A stretch of DNA of 8,178 nt from Verrucomicrobiales bacterium (GTDB taxonomy: Bacteria; Verrucomicrobiota; Verrucomicrobiia; Verrucomicrobiales; DEV007), in the NCBI GenBank assembly GCA_017991025.1, contig JAGNMT010000131.1, forward strand, positions 1 through 8,178, in the 5' to 3' direction. Positions within the stretch are counted from its first letter, which is position 1, and each line of letters begins with the position of its first letter. Below the pieces are notes generated by a model that saw nothing but the letters and a program-made list of their open reading frames with translations, was not told the origin of the DNA and ran no database searches. Made by a program: the position numbers and the translations under genes. Shown here in pieces: positions 1 to 5,382 of the stretch.

Positions 1-393
1 CTCCAGTCCACCATCAAGATAGATGGCTCCCACGAGAGCTTCGAGTGCATCAGCAAGATTTGAAGGACGTTCCCGTCCACCGCTTGAAAGTTCACCTTTT
101 CCAAAGAAGAGATAGCTGCCAAGCGTAATTTTGCCCGCTAACTGACAAAGTGCCTCGCGAGAGACAAGTCGACTTCGCAGTTTTGTAAGTGGACCTTCTC
201 CAAATTGGGGAAACAAGCGAAACAATTCCTCTGTTAGAATCAATTGAATGACGGCGTCTCCGAGATGCTCAAGGCGTTGATTGTCAAAACGAGTGCGTTT
301 TGTTTCGCGGGCCAGGCTGGGATGGGTCAATGCTTCTTCGAGAAGAAGAGGATTGGAGAATGTGTAATGGATCGTGGCTTCGAGAGAATCCAT
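1..393 (-). CDS. rnc: Ribonuclease III, N-terminal part (cut by left window edge)
   Basis: Cytoplasmic Mg-dependent endonuclease that cleaves double-stranded RNA, including rRNA precursors and structured mRNAs. The window encodes the first 131 residues, beginning MDSLEATIHYTF; the rest lies beyond position 1. The family signature NQRLEHLGDAVI is at residues 38-49 and includes the metal-binding and catalytic Glu42 and Asp46. The second acidic pair, Asp115 and Glu118, is in LADALEALVGAIYLDGG (113-129). This is almost the whole endonuclease domain; the C-terminal dsRNA-binding domain expected in this family is not visible. ATG at 393 is chosen because an in-frame TGA lies seven codons upstream and the N-terminus aligns naturally with the family; a TTG five codons upstream is the only alternative. 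No Shine-Dalgarno sequence precedes the start. The gene lies 63 bp downstream of tRNA-His on the same strand, so a shared transcript is possible. Identification is secure; only the C-terminus is unseen. Confidence 0.95.
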   Translation of the reverse strand, partial: MDSLEATIHYTFSNPLLLEEALTHPSLARETKRTRFDNQRLEHLGDAVIQLILTEELFRLFPQFGEGPLTKLRSRLVSREALCQLAGKITLGSYLFFGKGELSSGGRERPSNLADALEALVGAIYLDGGLE

Positions 394-420
394 GAAGGGA
401 GCAAACAACGATCAGGTTCT

Positions 421-444
421 GGCCCGGTTAAAAAATGGCGGGCC
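421..444 (-). other. GC-rich hairpin between tRNA-His and rnc
   Basis: GGCCCG and CGGGCC form a perfect 6-bp stem (421-426 with 439-444) around a 12-nt A/T-rich loop. On the minus strand it sits 12 nt after the encoded CCA of tRNA-His and 27 nt before the rnc start. No clean U-run follows the stem, so it is not a canonical intrinsic terminator. It could be a 3' processing or partial termination structure for the tRNA, or part of a structured rnc leader. RNase III of E. coli cleaves its own mRNA leader, but this 6-bp stem is far shorter than a typical RNase III target. The pairing is visible; the role is a guess. Confidence 0.35.
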
Positions 445-456
445 GGGGAAAGAAAA

Positions 457-532
457 TGGGGTGGCTGACGGGGCTTGAACCCGCGACAACCGGAATCACA
501 ATCCGGGGCTCTACCACTGAGCTACAGCCACC
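457..532 (-). tRNA. tRNA-His (anticodon GTG), CCA encoded
   Basis: A complete cloverleaf reads on the minus strand. It has a 7-bp acceptor stem (GTGGCTG/CAGCCAC), D arm GCTC/GAGC with loop AGTGGTA, and anticodon stem CCGGA/TCCGG with loop TTGTGAT. The anticodon GTG is at 499-497. The variable loop is TTGTC, and the T arm GCGGG/CCCGT closes with one G-U pair around TTCAAGC. The histidine identity element is present: an extra G(-1) at 532 faces discriminator C73 at 460. CCA follows directly at 459-457, so the 3' end is encoded in the DNA. The total length with G(-1) and CCA is 76 nt. There is no intron or mismatch apart from the G-U pair. Confidence 0.97.
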
Positions 533-576
533 ATCTTACCCCGGTGCAGTCGGAGACTACTTCGGGGGAGTCGGAA

Positions 577-603
577 ATTAGAGCATTCAGCTTGATTTTC
601 CAA
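577..603 (-). promoter_or_regulatory. Possible promoter of tRNA-His
   Basis: On the minus strand, TTGGAA (603-598; 4 of 6 to TTGACA) is followed after 15 bp by TCTAAT (582-577; 5 of 6 to TATAAT). Transcription would start near 570, giving a leader of about 38 nt before the tRNA 5' end. The 15-bp spacer is shorter than the 17-bp optimum, so the -10 box is more believable than the -35. This lies in the 133-bp divergent gap shared with the DUF1802 gene, for which I could not pick a promoter. This is a motif match only. Confidence 0.3.
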
Positions 604-665
604 TAGAAAATGAGCAGCACTTGCAAATTCGAGCAATTCGTCGAAGCATTTCGTTTCAGAATAGT

Positions 666-1238
666 ATGAAGTATTTCGACCCGGATTGGCGGCCTGTCGC
701 ATTCAAAGAGTGGCAACTTGTATCCGATGCGCTGGTCTCCGGTGAGCAAAGTGTGATTCTCAGAAAAGGAGGAATTTCTGAGGGAAAAGTGGGCTTTCAG
801 TGGTTACACGAACGTTTTTTTCTTTTCCCCAGCGTTTTTCACGAACAGGCGCAACAGGTGAAACTTCATCTCGATGGTTCTTTACGTGCGGTTCCTGTCG
901 AGATGGGGACGGAGATTACTTTTTCGGTTTATGTTGAGACTATCAGTGCGGGACGTCTTACGGATTGGAACGAGGTATTGAAACTTGATCCGTATCATAT
1001 TTGGAAAGAAGAAATCGTTCGTGAACGTTTTGAGTGGGGCGATGAGCCGGGCTTATCTTATGCGGTTGTTAAGGCATGGCAGTTGACCGATCCCTGGATC
1101 CTGAGCGATCGAAAGACCTTCGGGGGTTGTCGATCCTGGTTTGGTCTACCATCGGAAGAGGGAGGGGGATGGCTCAAACGGCTCGAATCAGCCCGTGAAG
1201 TGCAGAATCATTGTGGTGTGCCGGAGTGGTTGATTTAG
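666..1238 (+). CDS. DUF1802 family protein
   Basis: A 190-residue soluble protein of unknown function, without signal peptide or membrane segment. Family-like blocks appear in order: FKEW at residues 13-16, ILRKGGISEG at 31-40, RFFLFPSVFHEQ at 50-61, and the stretch from HIWKEEIVRERF (111-122) to GLSYAVVKAW (129-138), then an aromatic CRSWFGLP (155-162). The invariant-looking charged and aromatic residues (Lys, Arg, Glu, His, Trp) suggest a binding or catalytic site, but none is assigned. ATG at 666 is preferred; the frame stays open back to a TTG at 621, which would add 15 residues unlike the family start and run towards the tRNA promoter. No Shine-Dalgarno sequence is visible. The gene is divergent from tRNA-His and lies 86 bp before the zinc-ribbon gene on the same strand. 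Family assignment is from remembered motifs and is fairly sure; function is unknown. Confidence 0.8.
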   Translation: MKYFDPDWRPVAFKEWQLVSDALVSGEQSVILRKGGISEGKVGFQWLHERFFLFPSVFHEQAQQVKLHLDGSLRAVPVEMGTEITFSVYVETISAGRLTDWNEVLKLDPYHIWKEEIVRERFEWGDEPGLSYAVVKAWQLTDPWILSDRKTFGGCRSWFGLPSEEGGGWLKRLESAREVQNHCGVPEWLI

Positions 1239-1276
1239 ATTGGCAAATGGCCTTGTGTGCGGTTTTGTAAACAACG

Positions 1277-1303
1277 ATGCCTCCGCCACCCTGATCGAGG
1301 CAT
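1277..1303 (+). other. Hairpin ahead of the zinc-ribbon gene
   Basis: ATGCCTC (1277-1283) pairs perfectly with GAGGCAT (1297-1303) around a 13-nt loop. It lies in the 86-bp gap after the DUF1802 stop and ends 21 nt before the next ATG. A pyrimidine-rich stretch ending in CCCCTTTTG follows it, but not a true U-run. It could weakly terminate DUF1802 transcription, stabilise its 3' end, or simply be chance. The pairing is visible; no function is supported. Confidence 0.25.
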
Positions 1304-1324
1304 TCCAGACCTTCCCCTTTTGTT

Positions 1325-2062
1325 ATGTTACCCGAAGTTGAGAAACTCGTCCGTGTTCAGCATCACGACCAGAAAATTAAGTCGATCGACAAAGAATTGA
1401 GCGGGATACCGGTCGAAGAAGTGGACATCAAGGAGCGTCTCGTTGAAGACCAGCGAGCCGTTGAAGCGGCAAAGCTGGAAATGCAGCACACGGAAGTTGC
1501 GGTCAAAAATCTGGAGATCGATGTGGCGACCCGGCGCGATTCGATTACCAAACTGAAGGTTCAGCAGTTCGAAACGAGAAAGAACGAAGAATTCCGCCGC
1601 ATGGGTAGTGAGATCGAGCGATATACCGCTGAGATCGCCGGGCTCGAAGACCGGGAGATGGAGTTGATGGAGAAAGCGGATATTCAGAGGAAAGCCCTCG
1701 ACGTTGCGAGGATCAAGTTGAAGGAAAACGAAGTCTCCGTCAAAGAAGAGCTCGAAGATCTCGCCGAGCTTGCAACGAAACTTAAAGCCGACCGCGCCGC
1801 CGAACTCATTGAGAGGGAAAAACACTGCGCTGCCCTCGATGACGCGGTGATCGACAATTACAACCGGCTCTTCAAATCCAAGAACGGAATGGCCATTGTG
1901 GGTTTGATTGACGAGGTCTGTCAGGGGTGCCACATGAAGGTCGTAAAGGCAACTGTCGTTGAGGTGAAAGCCGAGAACCACCTCGCCCATTGTGAGAATT
2001 GCGGGCGTATTTTGTACTGGTGGACTGACGACAGTGTCGGGAAAAATCGCGGGGAGTATTAA
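1325..2062 (+). CDS. Coiled-coil C4 zinc-ribbon protein (COG1579 / CT398-like)
   Basis: A 245-residue cytoplasmic protein. Residues about 5-175 are highly charged, rich in Glu, Lys, Leu and Ala with heptad-like spacing, and should form a long antiparallel coiled coil. The hallmark QQFETRKNEEFRRMGSEIE region (80-98) sits at the family's conserved central turn. The C-terminal zinc ribbon follows YNRLFKSKNGMAIVGL (179-194), with four zinc ligands as two CxxC pairs: Cys199/Cys202 (CQGC) and Cys223/Cys226 (CENC), ending in GRILYW. Relatives are widespread in bacteria and often annotated as nucleic-acid-binding, but the biochemical role is not settled. ATG at 1325 fits the family N-terminus (LPEVEKLVRVQHHDQKI). 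No Shine-Dalgarno sequence precedes it; the upstream bases are pyrimidines. It converges on transketolase with a 120-bp gap. Family membership is sure; function is open. Confidence 0.88.
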   Translation: MLPEVEKLVRVQHHDQKIKSIDKELSGIPVEEVDIKERLVEDQRAVEAAKLEMQHTEVAVKNLEIDVATRRDSITKLKVQQFETRKNEEFRRMGSEIERYTAEIAGLEDREMELMEKADIQRKALDVARIKLKENEVSVKEELEDLAELATKLKADRAAELIEREKHCAALDDAVIDNYNRLFKSKNGMAIVGLIDEVCQGCHMKVVKATVVEVKAENHLAHCENCGRILYWWTDDSVGKNRGEY

Positions 2063-2153
2063 CCCGCATTTCTTATACTCCTTCTGCTGCGGGCCGACTC
2101 CTCGCCGCGTCTCGCGATGAAGCAGTATGTCTCATAACGTCCTGATTCAGAGA

Positions 2154-2167
2154 ACGTGAAACGTGAA
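2154..2167. repeat. Two tandem copies of ACGTGAA in the convergent gap
   Basis: ACGTGAA occurs twice back to back (2154-2160, 2161-2167), 16 bp beyond the transketolase stop. The 120-bp gap between the zinc-ribbon stop and the transketolase stop otherwise contains only a short CGCG-TCT-CGCG inverted repeat. I find no strong intrinsic terminator for either convergent gene. A 7-bp duplication is small enough to be chance or slippage. Confidence 0.4.
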
Positions 2168-2182
2168 ACCCGGATTTAGGGG

Positions 2183-4174
2183 TTAACTCAAACCTTTCAC
2201 TGCTTTTACCAGAGTAGCGGCGTTCATTCCGAGTTCTGCCATCACAGTATCGCCCGGCGCGCTGATGCCGAAGCGGTCGATAGCGACGACGTCTCCTGCG
2301 GAGCCGACATACTTCCACCAGAGCGCGCTCACACCGGCCTCGATCGCGATCCGTTTGGTGCAGGCGGCGGGAAGGACCGACTCACGGTACTCAGCGGACT
2401 GGCGGTCGAAACGTTCAAAGCAGGGCATTGAGACGACACGCACGCCATCACCGAGTTGGTCGGCCGCTTCCATGGCATGCTGGAGCTCGCTCCCGGTGCC
2501 GAGGAGGATGGTGGTGAGTTCACCGGATTCTTTTTTGGCGACGTAGCCTCCGCGGAAAACCCCCTCGCGACGGACTTTTGCGGGAATGCTGTTCAAGGTA
2601 GCGACAGTCTGACGGGTTAGAAATAGAGCGGTCGGGCCGTCTTTGCGCTCAAGCATGGCAGCGAAGGCACCGGCGGTTTCTTCGGGGTCGGCGGGGCGAA
2701 TTACGTCGACATTGGGAATGACGCGCAGTCCGCTCACTGTCTCAACAGGCTGGTGGGTCGGCCCGTCTTCTCCGACACCGACGGAGTCGTGGGTGAGAAT
2801 GTAACCGACCGGGAGTTTCGCGAGGCCTGCGAGCCGGATTGAGGGACGGAGATAATCGGCGAAAACGGCGAAGGTTGCTCCGGTGGCGTGGAAGAGGCCA
2901 TCATAGGCGAATCCGTTGCAGATAGCGCCCATGGCGTGCTCGCGAATGCCAAACCAGATGTTCCGCCCGGCGGGGCTGTTGCGACCGAAGTCGCCGCCTC
3001 CCTTGATATAGTTTTTTGTCGAACCGAAAAGGTCGGCGCTCCCGGTGATCAATGAGGGCACGGCCGCAGCCACCGCTTGAATGATGTCAGCACCGGCGGC
3101 ACGGGTCGCGTTCTTGTAGTCGGTTGCGAATTCGGGGATGAGGTCGAGAAGATTTTCGGGAAGACGTCGAGTGACGCTGTCATCGAGCTGTTTCGCCAGC
3201 AGCGGATTTTTTGATTTCCAGGAACTGAAGGCGCTCTCCCATTCCTGGTAGGTCGCGGCGAGTTTTGCTTTGTGGCTTGCAAAATAGGCCTTCGTCGCGT
3301 CTGAGACGAAAAAGTGCTCTGCAGGTAGACCGAGGCCTTTTCTCGCTTCATCGGCAAACTTGGCACCACCCTCACCATGACCGGCAGCAGTACCGGCGAC
3401 CTGGGGGATTCCTTTTCCAATAACGGTTTTTGCCTCGATCAGCTTGGGTTTGCCGTTGCGGTTGCTTTTTGCCGCGACGATCGCCGCATGAACGGCTTCG
3501 AGATCGTGTCCATCCACGGTGACGGCATCCCACCCGAAGGCTTCGAAGCGCTTGCAGGCGTTGTAGCTCTGCGTCACCTCGGCCATGGCGTCGAGAGTGA
3601 CATCGTTGGAATCATAGATCAGGACAAGGTTATCAAGCCCGACGTGGCCGGCCAGAGCGATCGCCTCTGAGGCGACACCTTCCTGGAGACAGCCGTCCCC
3701 GGCGAGACAGAATATAGTCTGATCAAAAATGGTGTGTTCCGCCGTGTTGTATTTTGCCGCCGCCATTTTCGCCGACATGGCGTAGCCGACGGCATTGCCG
3801 ACACCCTGGCCGAGTGGACCGGTCGTGGCTTCAACTCCGTCTGTTTCATTAAATTCAGGGTGACCGGGTGTCTTGCTGTGGAGTTGGCGGAAGTTTTTTA
3901 CCTCGGTAAGGGACAGGTTGTAGCCTGCAAGATGAAGCCACCCGTAAAGAAACATACTTCCGTGTCCGGCTGAGAGGATAAAGCGGTCCCGGTTGAGCCA
4001 TTTCGGATGATCGGGGTGATAGCGGAGGTCGCTCCCGAAGAGCACAGCGCCGAGGTCAGCAGCCCCCAGCGGCAGGCCCAGGTGGCCGGAGCTACAGGCA
4101 TGGACGGCGTCGATAGCGAGGCCGCGTGCTTCGGCCGCCGCTTTGGAAAGGGCTTCTAGGTTCAGGTCGCTCAT
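2183..4174 (-). CDS. tkt: Transketolase
   Basis: A thiamine-diphosphate enzyme of the non-oxidative pentose phosphate pathway that moves two-carbon ketol units between sugar phosphates. It has 663 residues, the same length as E. coli TktA. The N-terminal cofactor domain has the GDG motif (159-161) with Mg-binding Asp160 and Asn190, and active-site histidines at 31, 71, 105 and 266. The central pyrimidine-binding domain has FGIREHAMGAI with catalytic Glu412, then HDSVGVGEDGPTHQP (462-476). The third domain runs from about 540 to the end. Residues 30-37 read GHLGLPLG, where many family members have GHPG, a small substitution beside an active-site His. The start is the ATG at 4174; no Shine-Dalgarno sequence is seen. 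It is divergent from hisG (129-bp gap) and convergent with the zinc-ribbon gene, so it is probably a single-gene transcript. The catalytic set looks complete, so it should be active. Confidence 0.97.
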   Translation of the reverse strand: MSDLNLEALSKAAAEARGLAIDAVHACSSGHLGLPLGAADLGAVLFGSDLRYHPDHPKWLNRDRFILSAGHGSMFLYGWLHLAGYNLSLTEVKNFRQLHSKTPGHPEFNETDGVEATTGPLGQGVGNAVGYAMSAKMAAAKYNTAEHTIFDQTIFCLAGDGCLQEGVASEAIALAGHVGLDNLVLIYDSNDVTLDAMAEVTQSYNACKRFEAFGWDAVTVDGHDLEAVHAAIVAAKSNRNGKPKLIEAKTVIGKGIPQVAGTAAGHGEGGAKFADEARKGLGLPAEHFFVSDATKAYFASHKAKLAATYQEWESAFSSWKSKNPLLAKQLDDSVTRRLPENLLDLIPEFATDYKNATRAAGADIIQAVAAAVPSLITGSADLFGSTKNYIKGGGDFGRNSPAGRNIWFGIREHAMGAICNGFAYDGLFHATGATFAVFADYLRPSIRLAGLAKLPVGYILTHDSVGVGEDGPTHQPVETVSGLRVIPNVDVIRPADPEETAGAFAAMLERKDGPTALFLTRQTVATLNSIPAKVRREGVFRGGYVAKKESGELTTILLGTGSELQHAMEAADQLGDGVRVVSMPCFERFDRQSAEYRESVLPAACTKRIAIEAGVSALWWKYVGSAGDVVAIDRFGISAPGDTVMAELGMNAATLVKAVKGLS

Positions 4175-4201
4175 AGATGGGTTTCGGTTCCGTTTTGGGC
4201 A

Positions 4202-4230
4202 ATACTTGGCGCATTTGAGTCCCTTATCAA
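4202..4230 (-). promoter_or_regulatory. Possible promoter of transketolase gene
   Basis: On the minus strand, TTGATA (4230-4225; 5 of 6 to TTGACA) is followed after exactly 17 bp by AAGTAT (4207-4202; 3 of 6 to TATAAT). The start of transcription would be near 4195, about 20 nt before the ATG. The -35 and spacing are good; the -10 is weak. It lies in the 129-bp divergent gap shared with hisG, where I could not choose a convincing plus-strand promoter: a TTGAAA at 4253-4258 has no -10 partner at the right distance. Confidence 0.28.
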
Positions 4231-4303
4231 GCGGTCATTGGAAACGATCTCTTTGAAAAACAGACATGACAGAAGTCCTTTTCGCGGCAACTTAGGCCCC
4301 ACC

Positions 4304-5191
4304 ATGGCTGACAATACAGACAACATCCTCAAGATCGGTTTGCCGAAAGGCAGCCTTTTCGAGCCCACGTTGAACCTTTTTGAAAAGGCCGGTTACCATA
4401 TTCACGGGGCGGATCGTTCCTATCGCCCCACGATTGACGATCCGGAATTGCAGATCAGGTTGATCCGGGCACAGGAGATCGGGCGCTACGTTGATCATGG
4501 ATTCCTCGACTGCGGGATCACCGGAATGGATTGGATCGCCGAGAATGGCGCCGATGTGCAAGTCGTCTGTGATCTGAAGTACAGCCGGGCGACCTCGAAT
4601 CCGACCCGCTGGGTCCTCGTGGTGCCGAATGATTCTCCGATTCAGTCGGTAAAAGACCTTGAAGGCAAGCGCATTGCGGCAGAAGCGACGGGTCTTGTGG
4701 AAAAATATCTCGCCAAACACGGGGTCAAAGCTGAGGTCGAGTTCAGTTGGGGCGCGACCGAAGTCAAAGTGCCCGAACTCGTCGATGCGATCGTCGATAT
4801 CACCGAGACCGGATCTTCGCTGCGGGCGAATAATCTCCGTATCGTCGATGTCCTCATGGAGAGTTATCCCCAGTTTATCTCGAAGAAAGAATCGTGGGCT
4901 GATCCATGGAAACGTTCCAAAATCGAACGTCTGGCCGTGCTTTTAAAAGGGGCTCTTACCGCCCGGGACATGGTAGGGCTGAAGTTGAATCTTCAGGAGA
5001 GTGCCCTGGAATCGGTCCTCCAATTGCTGCCCTCGCTGCGCAAACCGACCGTCTCGCGTCTCACACAGGATGGTTGGATGGCTCTTGAAGTGGTGCTCAC
5101 GGAGCTTCAGGTCCGTGAATTGATTCCCCAGCTTAAGGAACTCGGGGCGGAAGGAATCATCGAATACCCCTTGAATAAAGTCATTGAGTAA
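4304..5191 (+). CDS. hisG: ATP phosphoribosyltransferase, long form
   Basis: Catalyses the first committed step of histidine synthesis: ATP plus PRPP gives phosphoribosyl-ATP. The 295 residues match the long, self-regulated form that needs no HisZ partner. Visible motifs are IGLPKGSLFEPTL (11-23), DCGITGMDWIAENGADV (69-85), and the PRPP-binding loop DAIVDITETGSSLRAN (161-176). The last 75 residues or so, with QDGWMALEVVL and a C-terminal GAEGIIEYPLNKVIE, form the ACT-like domain through which histidine inhibits long-form enzymes. ATG at 4304 gives the usual N-terminus; an open frame back to a TTG at 4238 would add 22 residues unlike the family. Only a weak TAGG lies upstream. No other his gene is in the window, so hisG appears detached from a his operon on this side. 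It is divergent from transketolase, whose products feed PRPP synthesis. Confidence 0.96.
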   Translation: MADNTDNILKIGLPKGSLFEPTLNLFEKAGYHIHGADRSYRPTIDDPELQIRLIRAQEIGRYVDHGFLDCGITGMDWIAENGADVQVVCDLKYSRATSNPTRWVLVVPNDSPIQSVKDLEGKRIAAEATGLVEKYLAKHGVKAEVEFSWGATEVKVPELVDAIVDITETGSSLRANNLRIVDVLMESYPQFISKKESWADPWKRSKIERLAVLLKGALTARDMVGLKLNLQESALESVLQLLPSLRKPTVSRLTQDGWMALEVVLTELQVRELIPQLKELGAEGIIEYPLNKVIE

Positions 5192-5205
5192 CCGATACTC
5201 GCGAC

Positions 5206-5239
5206 CCGCTCGGTTCGAACTGGGGTTCGAGGCGGTTTT
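5206..5239 (+). terminator. Possible intrinsic terminator after hisG
   Basis: An interrupted hairpin starts 15 bp after the hisG stop. TCGAAC (5215-5220) pairs with GTTCGA (5225-5230) around a TGGG loop, and an outer CCGC (5206-5209) pairs with GCGG (5232-5235) across a 5-nt/1-nt internal loop. TTTT follows at 5236-5239. The geometry resembles a weak Rho-independent terminator, but the internal loop and only four T residues make it uncertain; partial read-through into the small gene downstream is possible. Confidence 0.4.
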
Positions 5240-5246
5240 AACTGAA

Positions 5247-5252
5247 TAGAAT
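5247..5252 (+). promoter_or_regulatory. -10-like box just before the bS22-like gene
   Basis: TAGAAT (5 of 6 to TATAAT) ends 8 bp before the ATG at 5261. Transcription from it would begin at about 5259-5261, giving a leaderless or nearly leaderless mRNA. No good -35 box lies at 16-18 bp. It sits directly after the possible hisG terminator, where a new promoter would be expected. Motif match only. Confidence 0.25.
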
Positions 5253-5260
5253 TTTTGATT

Positions 5261-5365
5261 ATGGGATCCCTTAAAAAGAAAAGGAAGACCAAAATTAACA
5301 AGCACAAGCGACGTAAACGCATGAAGGCTAATCGCCACAAGAAGCGTTTGCGTTACAAGAGCTAA
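5261..5365 (+). CDS. bS22/mS38-like small basic ribosomal protein (AURKAIP1/COX24 domain)
   Basis: A 34-residue protein, mostly Lys and Arg, with three His and no acidic residues. It begins MGSLKKKRKTKINKHKRRKR, then MKANRHKKRLRYKS. The KINKHKRRKR core followed by NRHKKR matches my memory of the AURKAIP1/COX24 C-terminal domain: mitochondrial small-subunit protein mS38, the 33-residue bS22 on mycobacterial ribosomes (which also starts MGS), and short bacterial homologues annotated with the same domain. The inferred role is an rRNA-binding peptide of the small ribosomal subunit; ribosome association in this organism is not shown by sequence. It is too short for many gene callers. The ATG has no Shine-Dalgarno sequence and sits 8 bp after a -10-like box. 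It lies 69 bp after hisG and 17 bp before the TPR gene, so co-transcription with the latter is likely. Confidence 0.85.
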   Translation: MGSLKKKRKTKINKHKRRKRMKANRHKKRLRYKS

Positions 5366-5382
5366 TCGTTGATCTTGGCAGA

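Noticed and set aside
244..468. 74-codon plus-strand frame
   Set aside because: It overlaps the rnc start and the tRNA-His 3' end on the opposite strand; it is a shadow of rnc.
621..665. TTG start for the DUF1802 gene, adding 15 residues
   Set aside because: The added residues do not resemble the family start, there is no ribosome-binding site, and the ATG at 666 suffices.
1328..1990. 220-codon open frame on the minus strand opposite the zinc-ribbon gene
   Set aside because: It mirrors the GC-patterned codons of a well-recognised gene; the product has no family features and starts at no plausible site.
3377..3670. 97-codon plus-strand frame inside transketolase
   Set aside because: It is antisense to the cofactor-binding domain of transketolase, whose motifs are intact.
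4238..4303. TTG start for hisG, adding 22 residues
   Set aside because: Known long-form HisG proteins begin close to the ILKIGLPKGSL motif; the ATG at 4304 gives that spacing.
4943..5338. 131-codon minus-strand frame spanning the hisG end and the bS22-like gene
   Set aside because: It is antisense to two recognised genes and shows no domain; the plus-strand bS22-like frame explains the region better.
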